In this document: in pieces, positions 1-8,462 of the stretch
Layout of the letters: each line of letters opens with the position of its first letter
How positions within the stretch are numbered: position 1 is the stretch's first letter
NCBI GenBank assembly: GCA_902825775.1
Contig: CADECF010000006.1
Coordinates: 31,759 to 95,758 of the forward strand
DNA: 64,000 nucleotides
Source: an uncultured Lysobacteraceae bacterium
GTDB lineage: Bacteria > Pseudomonadota > Gammaproteobacteria > Xanthomonadales > Xanthomonadaceae
Direction: 5' to 3'
Program-made: the position numbers and the translations under genes
Notes under the pieces: generated by a model
Database searches by the model: none
What the model was told of the DNA's origin: nothing
The model's input: the letters and a program-made list of their open reading frames with translations, nothing else

Positions 1-41
1 TCGCCGTGGCGGCGGTGAATGTGATGTTCTGGGGCAAGTGA
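1..41 (+). CDS. C-terminal fragment of an unidentified protein
   Basis: The frame starting at base 3 reads twelve residues (AVAAVNVMFWGK) and ends in TGA at 39-41, followed directly by a repeat pair. The hydrophobic residues before a terminal Gly-Lys would suit the end of a membrane protein, but too little is present to name a family. The rest of the gene lies left of the window. Confidence 0.4.
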   Translation, partial: AVAAVNVMFWGK

Positions 42-66
42 ACTAGCGATCCGCTTTCGTAAGAGC

Positions 67-156
67 GGCTCTTGTGGGAGCGGCTTCAGCCGCGAGCTCT
101 TATGAGTCGGTTGAATCTTGAAAAAGCTCGCGGCTGAAGCCGCTCCCACAAGAGCC
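67..156. repeat. Inverted repeat pair, family A
   Basis: A 32-bp sequence at 67-98 is perfectly repeated in inverse orientation at 125-156 with a 26-bp spacer. The core is GGGAGCGGCTTCAGCCGCG, itself partly palindromic. The same element occurs as pairs near 12.5, 22.1, 44.7 and 62.7 kb. The right arm lies inside the 3' end of the Rieske gene. It resembles a REP/BIME-type element; no REP-associated transposase is in the window. Confidence 0.9.
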
Positions 157-492
157 GAGCAGCACCTCGTCGCCGACGACCGACACCGCGATCGCACGCA
201 AATGCGAACCACGGCACGGTCCGGCCACGCACAGGCCTTCGCCCAGCTCGAAGCTGGCGCCGTGCGCGGCGCACACCAGCAGGCCTTCGCGGCTTTTGAG
301 GAACTTGCCCGGCGCCCAGTCCAGCCGCCGTCCCGCGTGCGGACAGACGTTCAGCCAAGCGCGGACGTGATCGCCGTCCCGATACAGAATCAACGATTCG
401 GCGTCGCCGTCCAGCGTGGCTTCGACCTCGGCGAAGTCGCCGTCGGCGATGTCGGCGAGCGCAATCAGCCGATGCCGGCTGTAACCTTGCAT
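100..492 (-). CDS. Rieske [2Fe-2S] domain protein
   Basis: Small cytosolic Rieske-type ferredoxin of about 130 aa, probably an electron carrier or an oxygenase ferredoxin component; the partner is unknown. The cluster-binding motifs are visible as CPHAGRRLDW and, about 20 residues later, CAAHGASF, which match C-x-H and C-x2-H. The start at 492 (MQGYSRH) is preceded by AAGGAG; an upstream in-frame ATG at 558 lacks this. The last 18 or so residues (GSCGSGFSREL...) are encoded by the right arm of a family A repeat, so the natural C-terminus has been replaced or extended by repeat DNA. It stands alone, divergent from the next gene. Confidence 0.85.
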   Translation of the reverse strand: MQGYSRHRLIALADIADGDFAEVEATLDGDAESLILYRDGDHVRAWLNVCPHAGRRLDWAPGKFLKSREGLLVCAAHGASFELGEGLCVAGPCRGSHLRAIAVSVVGDEVLLGSCGSGFSRELFQDSTDS

Positions 493-577
493 TAACGAAC
501 TCCTTACAAATGCGTCCCGGGCCTGTCCGATACTTGCCCCCCGGCCCTGCGCCCGCATTCTGTCACGACCGCCACCG

Positions 578-844
578 ATGCCTGCATCCCAATTTCATCG
601 CGACTCGCTGCGCTGGGCTTTCGCTCCGCGCAAACCGCGCCATCCGTTGTTGCGGATCGCGTTCGGCCTGGTCGGCTTGGCTTTGCTGGTGGTGTTGTTG
701 GTGCTGGGCCTGTTCGTCGGCGCAGCGATGGTCGCCGCCGGCCTGCTGTTGAAGTTCTGGCGTCAGCGCGGCAAACCGATCGCGGCCGAGAAAAACGTCG
801 TCGAAGGCGAATACCGCGTCGTCGGCAAACCGCTACTGCGCTGA
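578..844 (+). CDS. Small hypothetical membrane protein
   Basis: Protein of 88 aa. A basic N-terminus (about 25 residues) is followed by a long hydrophobic stretch, roughly residues 26-59, that could form one long or two short membrane helices. A charged tail contains EGEYRVVGKP. The tail is presumably cytoplasmic. No enzymatic motif is visible. It lies 12 bp before the FAH-family gene and may be co-transcribed with it. I do not recognise a named family. Confidence 0.6.
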   Translation: MPASQFHRDSLRWAFAPRKPRHPLLRIAFGLVGLALLVVLLVLGLFVGAAMVAAGLLLKFWRQRGKPIAAEKNVVEGEYRVVGKPLLR

Positions 845-856
845 TCTGATCCCCGC

Positions 857-1597
857 ATGACGAATACGACGACGACGGACGCGATTCCCGCGCCGCCGCC
901 TTCGCGCATCCCGGTGCGCGGCGGCGGCATGTTCCCGGTGCGCCGCATCTATTGCGTCGGCCGCAACTTCGCCGATCACGCCAAGGAAATGGGCGCGGTC
1001 GCGCCCGCGTCCAAAGCCGAACGCGGCCAACCGGTGTTCTTCCTCAAACCCGCCGATGCGATCGTCACCGACGGCGTGGTGCCCTACCCGCACGGCACGC
1101 ACGATCTGCATCACGAAATAGAACTGGTGGTCGCGCTCGGCCGCGATGCGCCCGCAGGCGTGCTCGATGCGCACAGCGCCGACAAGCTGATCTACGGCTA
1201 CGGCGTCGGCCTGGACCTGACCCGCCGCGACCTGCAAACCGCGGCCAAAGCCAAAGGCCTGCCCTGGGATACGGGCAAAGCCTTCGATCATTCCGCGCCG
1301 GTCAGCGAACTGGTGCAGGCTTCGCAAGTGCGCGATCTCGACGCGCTCACTCTCACGCTGCAAGTGAATGGGCAAACCCGCCAGCACGGCGCGTTGTCGG
1401 ATCTGATCTGGAACGTCGACGACATCCTTCACGAATTATCGAAGCTGTACGCGCTGCGCGCTGGCGACCTGATCTTCATGGGCACGCCTGCAGGCGTGGG
1501 ACCGCTGCAGGTCGGCGACGCATTCGTCGCCCGCCTCGACGGCATCGTCGAGCTGCATGGCGAGATCGCCGTCCCGACCGGCACTGGTGTAGCCTAG
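857..1597 (+). CDS. Fumarylacetoacetate hydrolase family protein (acylpyruvase-like)
   Basis: Protein of 246 aa with the FAH fold. The family hydrolyses C-C bonds of acylpyruvates such as fumarylpyruvate or acetylpyruvate using a divalent metal. [15 protein letters not shown] (about 32-46) is the typical opening. Metal ligands are expected at E87 and E89 in [11 protein letters not shown] and D120 in [12 protein letters not shown]. The end [18 protein letters not shown] is characteristic. Length fits the short YcgM/acylpyruvase type rather than the full aromatic-catabolism FAH. The exact substrate cannot be read from the sequence. mscL follows after 40 bp. Confidence 0.88.
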   Translation: MTNTTTTDAIPAPPPSRIPVRGGGMFPVRRIYCVGRNFADHAKEMGAVAPASKAERGQPVFFLKPADAIVTDGVVPYPHGTHDLHHEIELVVALGRDAPAGVLDAHSADKLIYGYGVGLDLTRRDLQTAAKAKGLPWDTGKAFDHSAPVSELVQASQVRDLDALTLTLQVNGQTRQHGALSDLIWNVDDILHELSKLYALRAGDLIFMGTPAGVGPLQVGDAFVARLDGIVELHGEIAVPTGTGVA

Positions 1598-1637
1598 ACC
1601 GGTCGCGATCCGCGGCACTGCGAAGGGAGGGCACACG

Positions 1638-2042
1638 ATGGGCATGATCGGTGAATTCAAGGAATTCGCGATGCGCGGCAATGTCGTCGACCTGGCCGTC
1701 GGCGTCGTGATCGGCGCGGCTTTCGGCAAGATCGTCACAGCGCTGGTGGACAAGGTGATCATGCCACCGATCGGTTTGTTGATCGGAGGCGTCGATTTTT
1801 CGAAATGGGCGATCACGCTGAAAGAAGCCGGCGTCGATGCGGCCGGCAAGGAAATTCCGGCCGTCGTGCTCGGCCTGGGCGAATTCTTCAATGCGGTGAT
1901 TCAATTCGTGATCGTCGCTTTCGCCATCTTCATGGTGGTCAAGGCGATCAACCGCATGAACCGCAAGCCGCCCGAGGCGCCGGCCGCGCCGCCCGAAGAA
2001 GTGCTGTTGCTGCGCGAGATCCGCGACAACCTCAAGCGCTGA
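1638..2042 (+). CDS. mscL: Large-conductance mechanosensitive channel MscL
   Basis: Inner-membrane pressure-release channel of 134 aa, within the usual 130-145 aa range. The N-terminal amphipathic segment and pore helix read [20 protein letters not shown], with TM1 about residues 15-45 and TM2 about 80-103. A proline-rich linker ([11 protein letters not shown]) precedes the C-terminal helical bundle ending in [11 protein letters not shown]-type sequence. A strong GAAGGGAGG Shine-Dalgarno lies just upstream of the ATG. It probably forms a homopentamer, as known for the family. The stop is followed by a family B repeat pair. Confidence 0.97.
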   Translation: MGMIGEFKEFAMRGNVVDLAVGVVIGAAFGKIVTALVDKVIMPPIGLLIGGVDFSKWAITLKEAGVDAAGKEIPAVVLGLGEFFNAVIQFVIVAFAIFMVVKAINRMNRKPPEAPAAPPEEVLLLREIRDNLKR

Positions 2043-2060
2043 TTGGCTCCCCCGCTGTTC

Positions 2061-2130
2061 TGTAGAGCGGAGCTTGCTCCGCTGCTCTTGCCTTACGCCA
2101 GAAAAGCAGCGGAGCAAACTCCGCTCTACA
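2061..2130. repeat. Inverted repeat pair, family B
   Basis: The sequence TGTAGAGCGGAGCTTGCTCC starts at 2061 and its inverse ends at 2130, with arms of about 28 bp, one or two mismatches and a 13-bp spacer. It sits between mscL and the M28 peptidase gene. Family B also occurs near 12.77 kb (single copy) and as the outer arms near 44.7 kb. Confidence 0.85.
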
Positions 2131-2218
2131 AAGCGGTGCGAAGGCATGACGAGTGGCACAAAGACCCCGAACCCCGGGCTGCTAAGCTCGGGGTTTCGCC
2201 ATGCTCGGGGGAAATGCA

Positions 2219-3628
2219 ATGCGCTTTTCGCTGTCGATCGCCGCGTTGACTCTTGCCATCGCCGCAAGTCCCGTTTTCGCCGTACAGAAGACGACCACCA
2301 TTCCCGAATCCGCGGTCGCCGACGCCGCTAAGTTGCGCGAACAAGCGCTCGCCAGCGATCTGGGCTGGAAGATCACCGAGTCGCTGACCACCGAAGTCGG
2401 CCCGCGCCTGGCCGGCAGCGAGGCCGATGCGCGCGCCGTCGCCTGGGCGGTCGCCAAGTTCAAGCAGCTGGGCTACGACAAGGTCTGGACCGAACCGGTC
2501 ACGTTCCCGAAGTGGGTGCGACGCAGCGAACACGCCGAAGTGCTCGGCGCGCATGCGCAGAAGTTGTACCTCACCGCGCTCGGCGGCAGCCCCGGCGGCA
2601 CGGTCGAAGCCGAAGTCGTGCGTTTCCCGGATCTGGCCGCGCTGCAGGCCGCGCCCGACGGCTCGCTGGCGGGCAAGATCGCCTTCGTCGATTACCAGAT
2701 GAAGAAAGCGCGCGACGGCAGCGATTACCGCAACGGCGGCGGCATCCGCGGTCGCGGTCCATCGGCCGCGGTGCGCAAAGGCGCCGTCGCCTTCCTGATG
2801 CGTTCGGCCGGTACCGACAACCACCGCGTGCCGCATACCGGCGCGACGCGTTTCGAACAAGGCCTGAAGCCGATCCCCGCCGCAGCGCTGTCCATTCCCG
2901 ACGCCGACCAGCTGGCGCGGTTGGTCGCGCTCGGAGCGACCAAAGTGCGCGTCGCGCTGGATTGCGGTTTCGACGGCGAATACACCTCGCAGAACGTGAT
3001 CGGCGAAATCCGCGGCAGCGCCAAGCCCGATGAAGTCGTGCTGATCGGCGGCCACCTCGATTCCTGGGATCACGGCACCGGCGCCATCGACGACGGCGCG
3101 GGCATCGGCCTGACGATGGCCGCCGCCGTGCTGGTCAAACCGCTCAAACCCAAGCGCACCATCCGCGTGGTCGCCTTCTCCAACGAGGAACAAGGCTTGT
3201 ACGGCGGCCGCGCTTACGCCGAGAAATATTTCAAGGACGTGAGCAAGCACCACATCGCCGCGGAAAGCGACTTCGGCGCCGGCCGCATCTACGCCTTCAA
3301 CAGCAGCGCGCCCGATTACGCCAAGCCCGCAGTCGAACAGATCGCCGATGCGCTGGCGCCGCTGGGCATCGAATACATGCCCGGCACCGGCGGCCCGGAA
3401 TCGGATATCGGCGCGCTAGCCGCACGCGGCATGGCCTGGGGTTTCCTGGGACACGACGGTACGGACTATTTCGACCTGCACCACAATGCCGACGACACGC
3501 TCGACAAGATCGACCCCAAGGCGCTGGCGCAGAACGTAGCCGCGTACGCCGTATTCACTTACCTGACGGCTCAATCCGAAGGCGATTTCGGCAGTGCGCC
3601 CAAAGCGGCCGAAGACCGCGGCGAATAA
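2219..3628 (+). CDS. Exported M28 family metallopeptidase
   Basis: Secreted zinc aminopeptidase-type enzyme of 469 aa. The signal peptide (MRFSLSIAALTLAIAASPVFA) supports the start at 2219 rather than the in-frame ATG at 2201; GGGGGAAA precedes it. A PA-like insert precedes the catalytic half. Zinc-binding M28 motifs are HLDSWD (about 280), the bridging Asp in AIDDGAG (about 295), NEEQG (about 321, containing the catalytic Glu) and HHNADD near residue 421. Likely role is periplasmic or extracellular peptide degradation. It converges on the methyltransferase gene with a 2-bp gap. Confidence 0.93.
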   Translation: MRFSLSIAALTLAIAASPVFAVQKTTTIPESAVADAAKLREQALASDLGWKITESLTTEVGPRLAGSEADARAVAWAVAKFKQLGYDKVWTEPVTFPKWVRRSEHAEVLGAHAQKLYLTALGGSPGGTVEAEVVRFPDLAALQAAPDGSLAGKIAFVDYQMKKARDGSDYRNGGGIRGRGPSAAVRKGAVAFLMRSAGTDNHRVPHTGATRFEQGLKPIPAAALSIPDADQLARLVALGATKVRVALDCGFDGEYTSQNVIGEIRGSAKPDEVVLIGGHLDSWDHGTGAIDDGAGIGLTMAAAVLVKPLKPKRTIRVVAFSNEEQGLYGGRAYAEKYFKDVSKHHIAAESDFGAGRIYAFNSSAPDYAKPAVEQIADALAPLGIEYMPGTGGPESDIGALAARGMAWGFLGHDGTDYFDLHHNADDTLDKIDPKALAQNVAAYAVFTYLTAQSEGDFGSAPKAAEDRGE

Positions 3629-3630
3629 GC

Positions 3631-4455
3631 TCAGCGCCGCGCGCGCAGCACCCACTGCGCTTGCGGCAAGCCGCGGGCCGGATCGCGCACGCGGCAGGCT
3701 TCCGCATCCGAGAAGCCTGCGGCGCGCATCTTGTCGAGCAGATCCCATCCGAAATGATGGAAGCACGGCACGCCACCGCTGAGCGGGTCGCCGTGGAACT
3801 CGGGCTCGCCGAAATGTTCGATGCTGCCGTCGTCGCGCAGCCGTGCGATGGTTTCGCTGTTGCCGCGGTTCTCGTAGAACGGCACGGTGAGCAGCAGCGG
3901 CGCGTCCGGCCGCAACACGCGCGCGAACTCGCGCAACGCTTTCTCGTAATCCGGGACGTGCTCCAGCACATCCAGACTGATCGCCGCGTCGAGGGACGCG
4001 TCGGGAAAACTCAAAGCGGTCGCATCCTGCCGGTGGATCCAGGCCGGCGCACCGTTGCGCAGCATCCATAGCGACAATCGCAGGCGTTTGCGCAGGCCCG
4101 ATACGAATTCGCTGCCGCGCAGGCCGGGAACCCTGCGGCGCAAGGCGATGAAGAACGGGCTGGCCTGCTCGGTCGCATAGACGCGCGCCGAACCCGGTTC
4201 GCCGATGGCATCCAAAAGCGCCATCCCCGCCGCGCGCTGCCGCGAATTGCAGGCGCAGCGCAAGCAATGCAAGCCTTCGCGCGGATTGGCGCCGGTCGGC
4301 ATATTGCGGAAACCCGCCGCCGAGCCGCACACGCCGCATTCGCCTTCGATGAGCTCGGCGTCGGCATGCAATGCCGTTTCGGCGCTGCGGACGCCGTCCG
4401 CGTCCCGACGCCAGGCATCCAGCGTGCGCCACGCCGGCCACGCAGTTGCGGTCAT
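3631..4455 (-). CDS. Class I SAM-dependent methyltransferase with N-terminal Cys pairs
   Basis: Protein of 274 aa. The N-terminus carries CGVCGSA and, about 20 residues later, CLRCACNSRQRA, two C-x2-C pairs that look like a zinc ribbon. The C-terminal half has the Methyltransf_11 signature SLDVLEHVPDYEKALREFA and RVLRPDAPLLLTVPFYE. The classical glycine-rich motif I is poorly conserved. The ATG overlaps the stop of the SpoU methyltransferase gene by 3-4 bases, so the two are translationally coupled. The substrate is unknown; the zinc ribbon may suggest a macromolecular target. Confidence 0.8.
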   Translation of the reverse strand: MTATAWPAWRTLDAWRRDADGVRSAETALHADAELIEGECGVCGSAAGFRNMPTGANPREGLHCLRCACNSRQRAAGMALLDAIGEPGSARVYATEQASPFFIALRRRVPGLRGSEFVSGLRKRLRLSLWMLRNGAPAWIHRQDATALSFPDASLDAAISLDVLEHVPDYEKALREFARVLRPDAPLLLTVPFYENRGNSETIARLRDDGSIEHFGEPEFHGDPLSGGVPCFHHFGWDLLDKMRAAGFSDAEACRVRDPARGLPQAQWVLRARR

Positions 4456-5279
4456 CCGCGCTGCGCCCATTGCGCCAGCAATACCGCCGTCGCCGCAGCC
4501 ACGTTTAGGCTCTCGACCGCACCGCTGCCGGGAATAGACAACCGCAGATCGCAGGCGGCGGCCAGTTCGCGGTCCATGCCTTCGTCTTCGGCGCCGAGGA
4601 CGTAAATCAGCCGCGGCGGCAGGGCCGCGGCGAAGAGATCGTCGCCGCCGTCCACCACCGTCGCGGCGAGCGCGAACCCGGCGCTGCGCAATTGCGCGAT
4701 GGCATCGTGCGAATCGGACAGGCGCACGAACGGCACCGCTTCCGCGCCGCCCTCCGCGACACGCGCTGCGGCGCCGGACAGCGCCAAGTGCGAGCGCTGC
4801 GACAACAGGATCGCCGCAGCGCCGAAATGCGCCGACGCGCGCAGGATCGCACCGAGATTGTGCGGATTGCCCACGCCATCCAGCCATAGCGCGCATTGCC
4901 TTCCTGCAGACAATTTCTGCAGCCAAGCGGATAGCGGCAGCGGTTCCTCGCGCAGCACATCGGCCACCACGCCTTCATGGTGAGAACTGGCGGCGAGTTT
5001 CTGCAGATCGCTCTCGTCGACCACCCGATAGCCGATGCGGTGCGCCACGCACCATTTCAGCAAGGGTTGCAGCTGCGGGATGCGCGCTTCGATCAGATAG
5101 AGCTTACGGATCGCCTCCGGCCGCCGCGCGAATGCGGCGCGCACGGCATTGAGGCCGTACATGCGCAGTTCCGCCTTGGCATCCACGTGCCTGGCTTGCG
5201 CGGACGACGGCACGCGATCGCCGCGTTCGGGCCTATGGCGCGCGCCATGCTTGTCCCAAGGTGAAGGAGGCTTAGGCAT
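4452..5279 (-). CDS. TrmH/SpoU family RNA 2'-O-methyltransferase
   Basis: Transfers a methyl group from SAM to a ribose 2'-hydroxyl in rRNA or tRNA. An N-terminal substrate-binding domain (RMYGLNAVRAAFARRP) is followed by the SPOUT knot motifs LDGVGNPHNLGAILRAS, VLGAEDEGM and IPGSGAVESLNVAAATAV. The order and length resemble RlmB/TrmH-group enzymes, but the precise nucleotide cannot be assigned. The first 40 residues are basic and probably disordered. The start could also be the GTG at 5291; the ATG at 5279 has GCGGAG upstream at acceptable spacing. Confidence 0.9.
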   Translation of the reverse strand: MPKPPSPWDKHGARHRPERGDRVPSSAQARHVDAKAELRMYGLNAVRAAFARRPEAIRKLYLIEARIPQLQPLLKWCVAHRIGYRVVDESDLQKLAASSHHEGVVADVLREEPLPLSAWLQKLSAGRQCALWLDGVGNPHNLGAILRASAHFGAAAILLSQRSHLALSGAAARVAEGGAEAVPFVRLSDSHDAIAQLRSAGFALAATVVDGGDDLFAAALPPRLIYVLGAEDEGMDRELAAACDLRLSIPGSGAVESLNVAAATAVLLAQWAQRG

Positions 5280-5333
5280 CGTCGAGAACACTCCGCACTT
5301 TTCGAGAATCCGCTTGGACGGCAGATTACGCGA

Positions 5334-8300
5334 TCAGGCGTGGCCGCTGACAGGCGGGACTTCCTTTTCCAGCTTGGCCAACTCGTGCGCCACGGCCTCG
5401 GGCGAATGGGTGAAGCGCGCCAGCAGGCTGTAGAACGCCGGCACCGCGAACAGCGACAACAGGGTCGAGAAGGCGACGCCGAACACGATCACCACGCCGA
5501 TCGCCGAGCGGCTGGCCGCGCCGGCGCCGGTCGACAGCATCAACGGCATCGCGCCGCAGATCATCGCCACCGACGTCATCAGGATCGGCCGCAGGCGCAC
5601 CGTGGCGGACTCCACGATCGCTTCCGCGACGCTGCGGCCTTCGTCGCGCAGCTGATTGGCGAATTCTACGATCAGGATGCCGTTCTTGGCCGCCAGGCCG
5701 ACCAGCATGACGATGCCGATCTGGCTGTATAGATTCAGACTGGCTCCCCAGACCGACAAGCCGATCAGCGCGCCGAGCATCGCCAACGGCACGGTCAGCA
5801 TGATGACGAGCGGATGCAGGAAGCTCTCGAACTGCGCCGCCAGCACCAGGAACACGACCAGCAGGGCCATGCCGAAGGTGAAGAAGATGGCGCTGCTGGA
5901 TTTCTGGAACTCGCGCGATTCGCCCTTGTAGTCGATCTGCGCTTCCGGCGGCAATTCCTGGGCCGCGAGCCCGCGCAGGTATTCGAGCGCTTCGCCCACC
6001 GTGTAGCCGGGCGCCAGGCCGGCGCTGAGGGTGATCGCGCGCATGCGGTTGAAGCGGCTGAGCGTGCCGGCTTCGGCGACCTCCTGCAGCGTCACCAGGT
6101 TGGACAACGGGATCAGTTGATTGGTAGTGCTCGAACGGACGTACAGACCCGCGATGTCGTTCGTGCTGCGCCGATTCTCCAGCGCGGCCTGAGTCATCAC
6201 GTAGTATTCCTGGCCGTCCTTCTGATACGTACCCGCGCGCAACGAACCGAGCATGGTCTGCAGGGTGTTGCCGATCGCCTCCACCGGTACGCCGAGGTCG
6301 GCGGCGCGCGCCTTGTCGATGTTGACCTGGATCTGCGGCAAGGTTTCCTTGTAGTCGTAGTCGACGTTGAGCAGCCTGGGATTCTCGTCCATGCGCTGCA
6401 GCATGCGGTCGCGCCACTGCGCCAGCGTCTCATAGGTGGGCCCGCGCAACACGAACTGCACTGGCCGGCCGCCGCCGCGCACCAAGCCCTGCTGCACATC
6501 CGCAGTGATGCGCACGCCGGGAAGGTCGGACAGGTTCTTGCGCACTTCCTCCATCACTTGCTGAGTGGTGACGTCGCGCTCGTCCCAGGAACGGAGGAAA
6601 ACGGTGGCCCGGCCGCTGTTCATCACTCCGGCGCTGCCGCCGAAGCCGCCGGGCACGCGCGTGATCACGCGGCTCACCGGCTTGCCGTCGCCGACGCGGG
6701 ACAACAGCCGCTTTTCGACTTCGGCCATCTGCTTGACCATGTAGTCGTAACCGGCGCCCTCCGGTCCGGTGACGCTGACATTGAAGTTTCCGCGATCCTC
6801 GACCGGCGCGAGCTCCGACGGCACCAACTTGAACAGCAGGCCGCTGATGGCGAACGTGACCAGCATCGCCGCCGCCAGCAGCCCGCCGCGCCCGATCACC
6901 TTGCCGAGCAGATTGCGGTACCAGCGCGTCAGCGTGTTGAGGCGATCGTTCACCCAGTTGTTGAAACCCTTCTTATGGGTGTGCGGCCGCAGCAGGATCG
7001 AGCACATCATCGGCGTCAGCGTGAGCGCGACGAAGCCGGAGATCAGCACCGCGCCGGCGACGGCCACGGCCAGTTCGCGGAACAGCCGCCCCTGGTTGCC
7101 TTCCATGAAGGCGATCGGCAGGAATACCGCGATCAGGACGATGGTCGTGGCGACCACCGCGAACGCCACCTGACCCGTGCCGCGCGCGGCGGCCAGCAGC
7201 GGCGGTTCGCCCAGGTCGACGCGGCGCTGGCAGTTCTCCAGCACGACGATCGCATCGTCCACCACCAGGCCGATCGACAGCACCAGCGACAGCAAGGTCA
7301 GCTGGTTGATCGAGAATCCGAACGCGTACAGGGCTATGAATGCCGCGGTGATGCAGACCGGCACGGTCACCGCCGGGATCAACGACGCGCGCACGCTGCC
7401 CAGGAACACGAACACCACCAACAGCACCAAGGCGATCGCTTCGGCCAAGGTCTTGTAGACCTCCTCTACCGCCGCGTCCACGAATACGGTCGAATCGAAG
7501 GCCAGCGCGATGTTCATGCCCTCGGGCAGCGAGGCGGCCATGCGGTCCGCCAATTCCCTGGCCTTGTGCGCCACTTCCAGCTGGTTCGCCGTGGACGTGG
7601 CCACGATGCCCATGCCGACCTGCGGCACGCCGTTGCCGTGGTAGTAGGCGCGGCGCTCCTCGGAACCCAATTCGACCCGCGCCACTTCGCGCAGCTTGAT
7701 CACATGACCGTCGCTGCCCTTGCCGACCGCGAGTTCCTCGAAGTTTTCCGGCGTGAGATAGCCGCGCATCACCCGCAACGAGAAATCGCGCGTGGTCGAC
7801 TCCAGGCTGCCGCCCGGCAACTCGACGTTCTCGCGCTGCAACGCGCCGTTGATGTCGTCGACGGTCAGTCCGCGTGCGGCCATCGCCTTGTCGTCCAGCC
7901 AGACGCGCATGGCGTAGCGCTGGCCGCCGCCGATGTTGACCGAGGACACGCCGTCGATCGACGAAAACTGATCGGCCAGGTAGCGGTCGGCGTAGTCGGT
8001 GAGTTCCTCGGCGGTCATGTTCGGATCGCTGAGGTTGAAGAACATGATCGGCGAGGAGTCGCTCTGCTGCTTGGATACCTGCGGCGGATCGATCTCGGTC
8101 GGCAGCCGGTTGGCGACCCGGCTGATCGCGTCGCGCACGTCGTTGGCCGCGCCTTCGATGTCGCGGGTCAGGGTGAATTCGATATTGATGTTGGAGCGGC
8201 CGTTGCGGCTGTCCGCGGTGATCAGGTCGACGCCTTCGATGCCGCTGATCGCATCCTCCAACACCTGCGTGATCCGGCTTTCGACGACGGCGGCCGAGGC

Positions 8301-8459
8301 GCCGGTGTAGTTGGTGCTGACCGACACGACCGGCGGATCGACGTCCGGCAGCTCGCGCAGCGGCAATCGCGTGAAGGACACCACGCCGAGCACGATCAGG
8401 ATGAGCGACATTACCGTCGCGAAGACGGGACGCTTGATCGAGATGTCGGACAGCACCAT
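5334..8459 (-). CDS. RND efflux transporter permease (HAE-1 family)
   Basis: Inner-membrane proton-driven multidrug pump subunit of 1041 aa, the normal size. It begins with the family's cytoplasmic/TM1 opening (SDISIKRPVFATVMSLIL). The paired acidic residues of the proton relay are in IGLVVDDAIVVLEN (about residue 400). The second half repeats the porter and TM layout, ending in LLSLFAVPAFYSLLARF. It lies 3 bp downstream of its adaptor, with which it forms an operon. No outer-membrane factor is adjacent, so a TolC-type channel encoded elsewhere is presumed. Substrate unknown. Confidence 0.96.
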   Translation of the reverse strand: MVLSDISIKRPVFATVMSLILIVLGVVSFTRLPLRELPDVDPPVVSVSTNYTGASAAVVESRITQVLEDAISGIEGVDLITADSRNGRSNINIEFTLTRDIEGAANDVRDAISRVANRLPTEIDPPQVSKQQSDSSPIMFFNLSDPNMTAEELTDYADRYLADQFSSIDGVSSVNIGGGQRYAMRVWLDDKAMAARGLTVDDINGALQRENVELPGGSLESTTRDFSLRVMRGYLTPENFEELAVGKGSDGHVIKLREVARVELGSEERRAYYHGNGVPQVGMGIVATSTANQLEVAHKARELADRMAASLPEGMNIALAFDSTVFVDAAVEEVYKTLAEAIALVLLVVFVFLGSVRASLIPAVTVPVCITAAFIALYAFGFSINQLTLLSLVLSIGLVVDDAIVVLENCQRRVDLGEPPLLAAARGTGQVAFAVVATTIVLIAVFLPIAFMEGNQGRLFRELAVAVAGAVLISGFVALTLTPMMCSILLRPHTHKKGFNNWVNDRLNTLTRWYRNLLGKVIGRGGLLAAAMLVTFAISGLLFKLVPSELAPVEDRGNFNVSVTGPEGAGYDYMVKQMAEVEKRLLSRVGDGKPVSRVITRVPGGFGGSAGVMNSGRATVFLRSWDERDVTTQQVMEEVRKNLSDLPGVRITADVQQGLVRGGGRPVQFVLRGPTYETLAQWRDRMLQRMDENPRLLNVDYDYKETLPQIQVNIDKARAADLGVPVEAIGNTLQTMLGSLRAGTYQKDGQEYYVMTQAALENRRSTNDIAGLYVRSSTTNQLIPLSNLVTLQEVAEAGTLSRFNRMRAITLSAGLAPGYTVGEALEYLRGLAAQELPPEAQIDYKGESREFQKSSSAIFFTFGMALLVVFLVLAAQFESFLHPLVIMLTVPLAMLGALIGLSVWGASLNLYSQIGIVMLVGLAAKNGILIVEFANQLRDEGRSVAEAIVESATVRLRPILMTSVAMICGAMPLMLSTGAGAASRSAIGVVIVFGVAFSTLLSLFAVPAFYSLLARFTHSPEAVAHELAKLEKEVPPVSGHA

Positions 8460-8462
8460 CGC

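Noticed and set aside
4455-4926. A longer 431-aa version of the Cys-pair methyltransferase
   Set aside because: The extra N-terminal part is the mirror reading frame of the SpoU methyltransferase gene and is arginine-rich; the ATG at 4455 overlaps that gene's stop.
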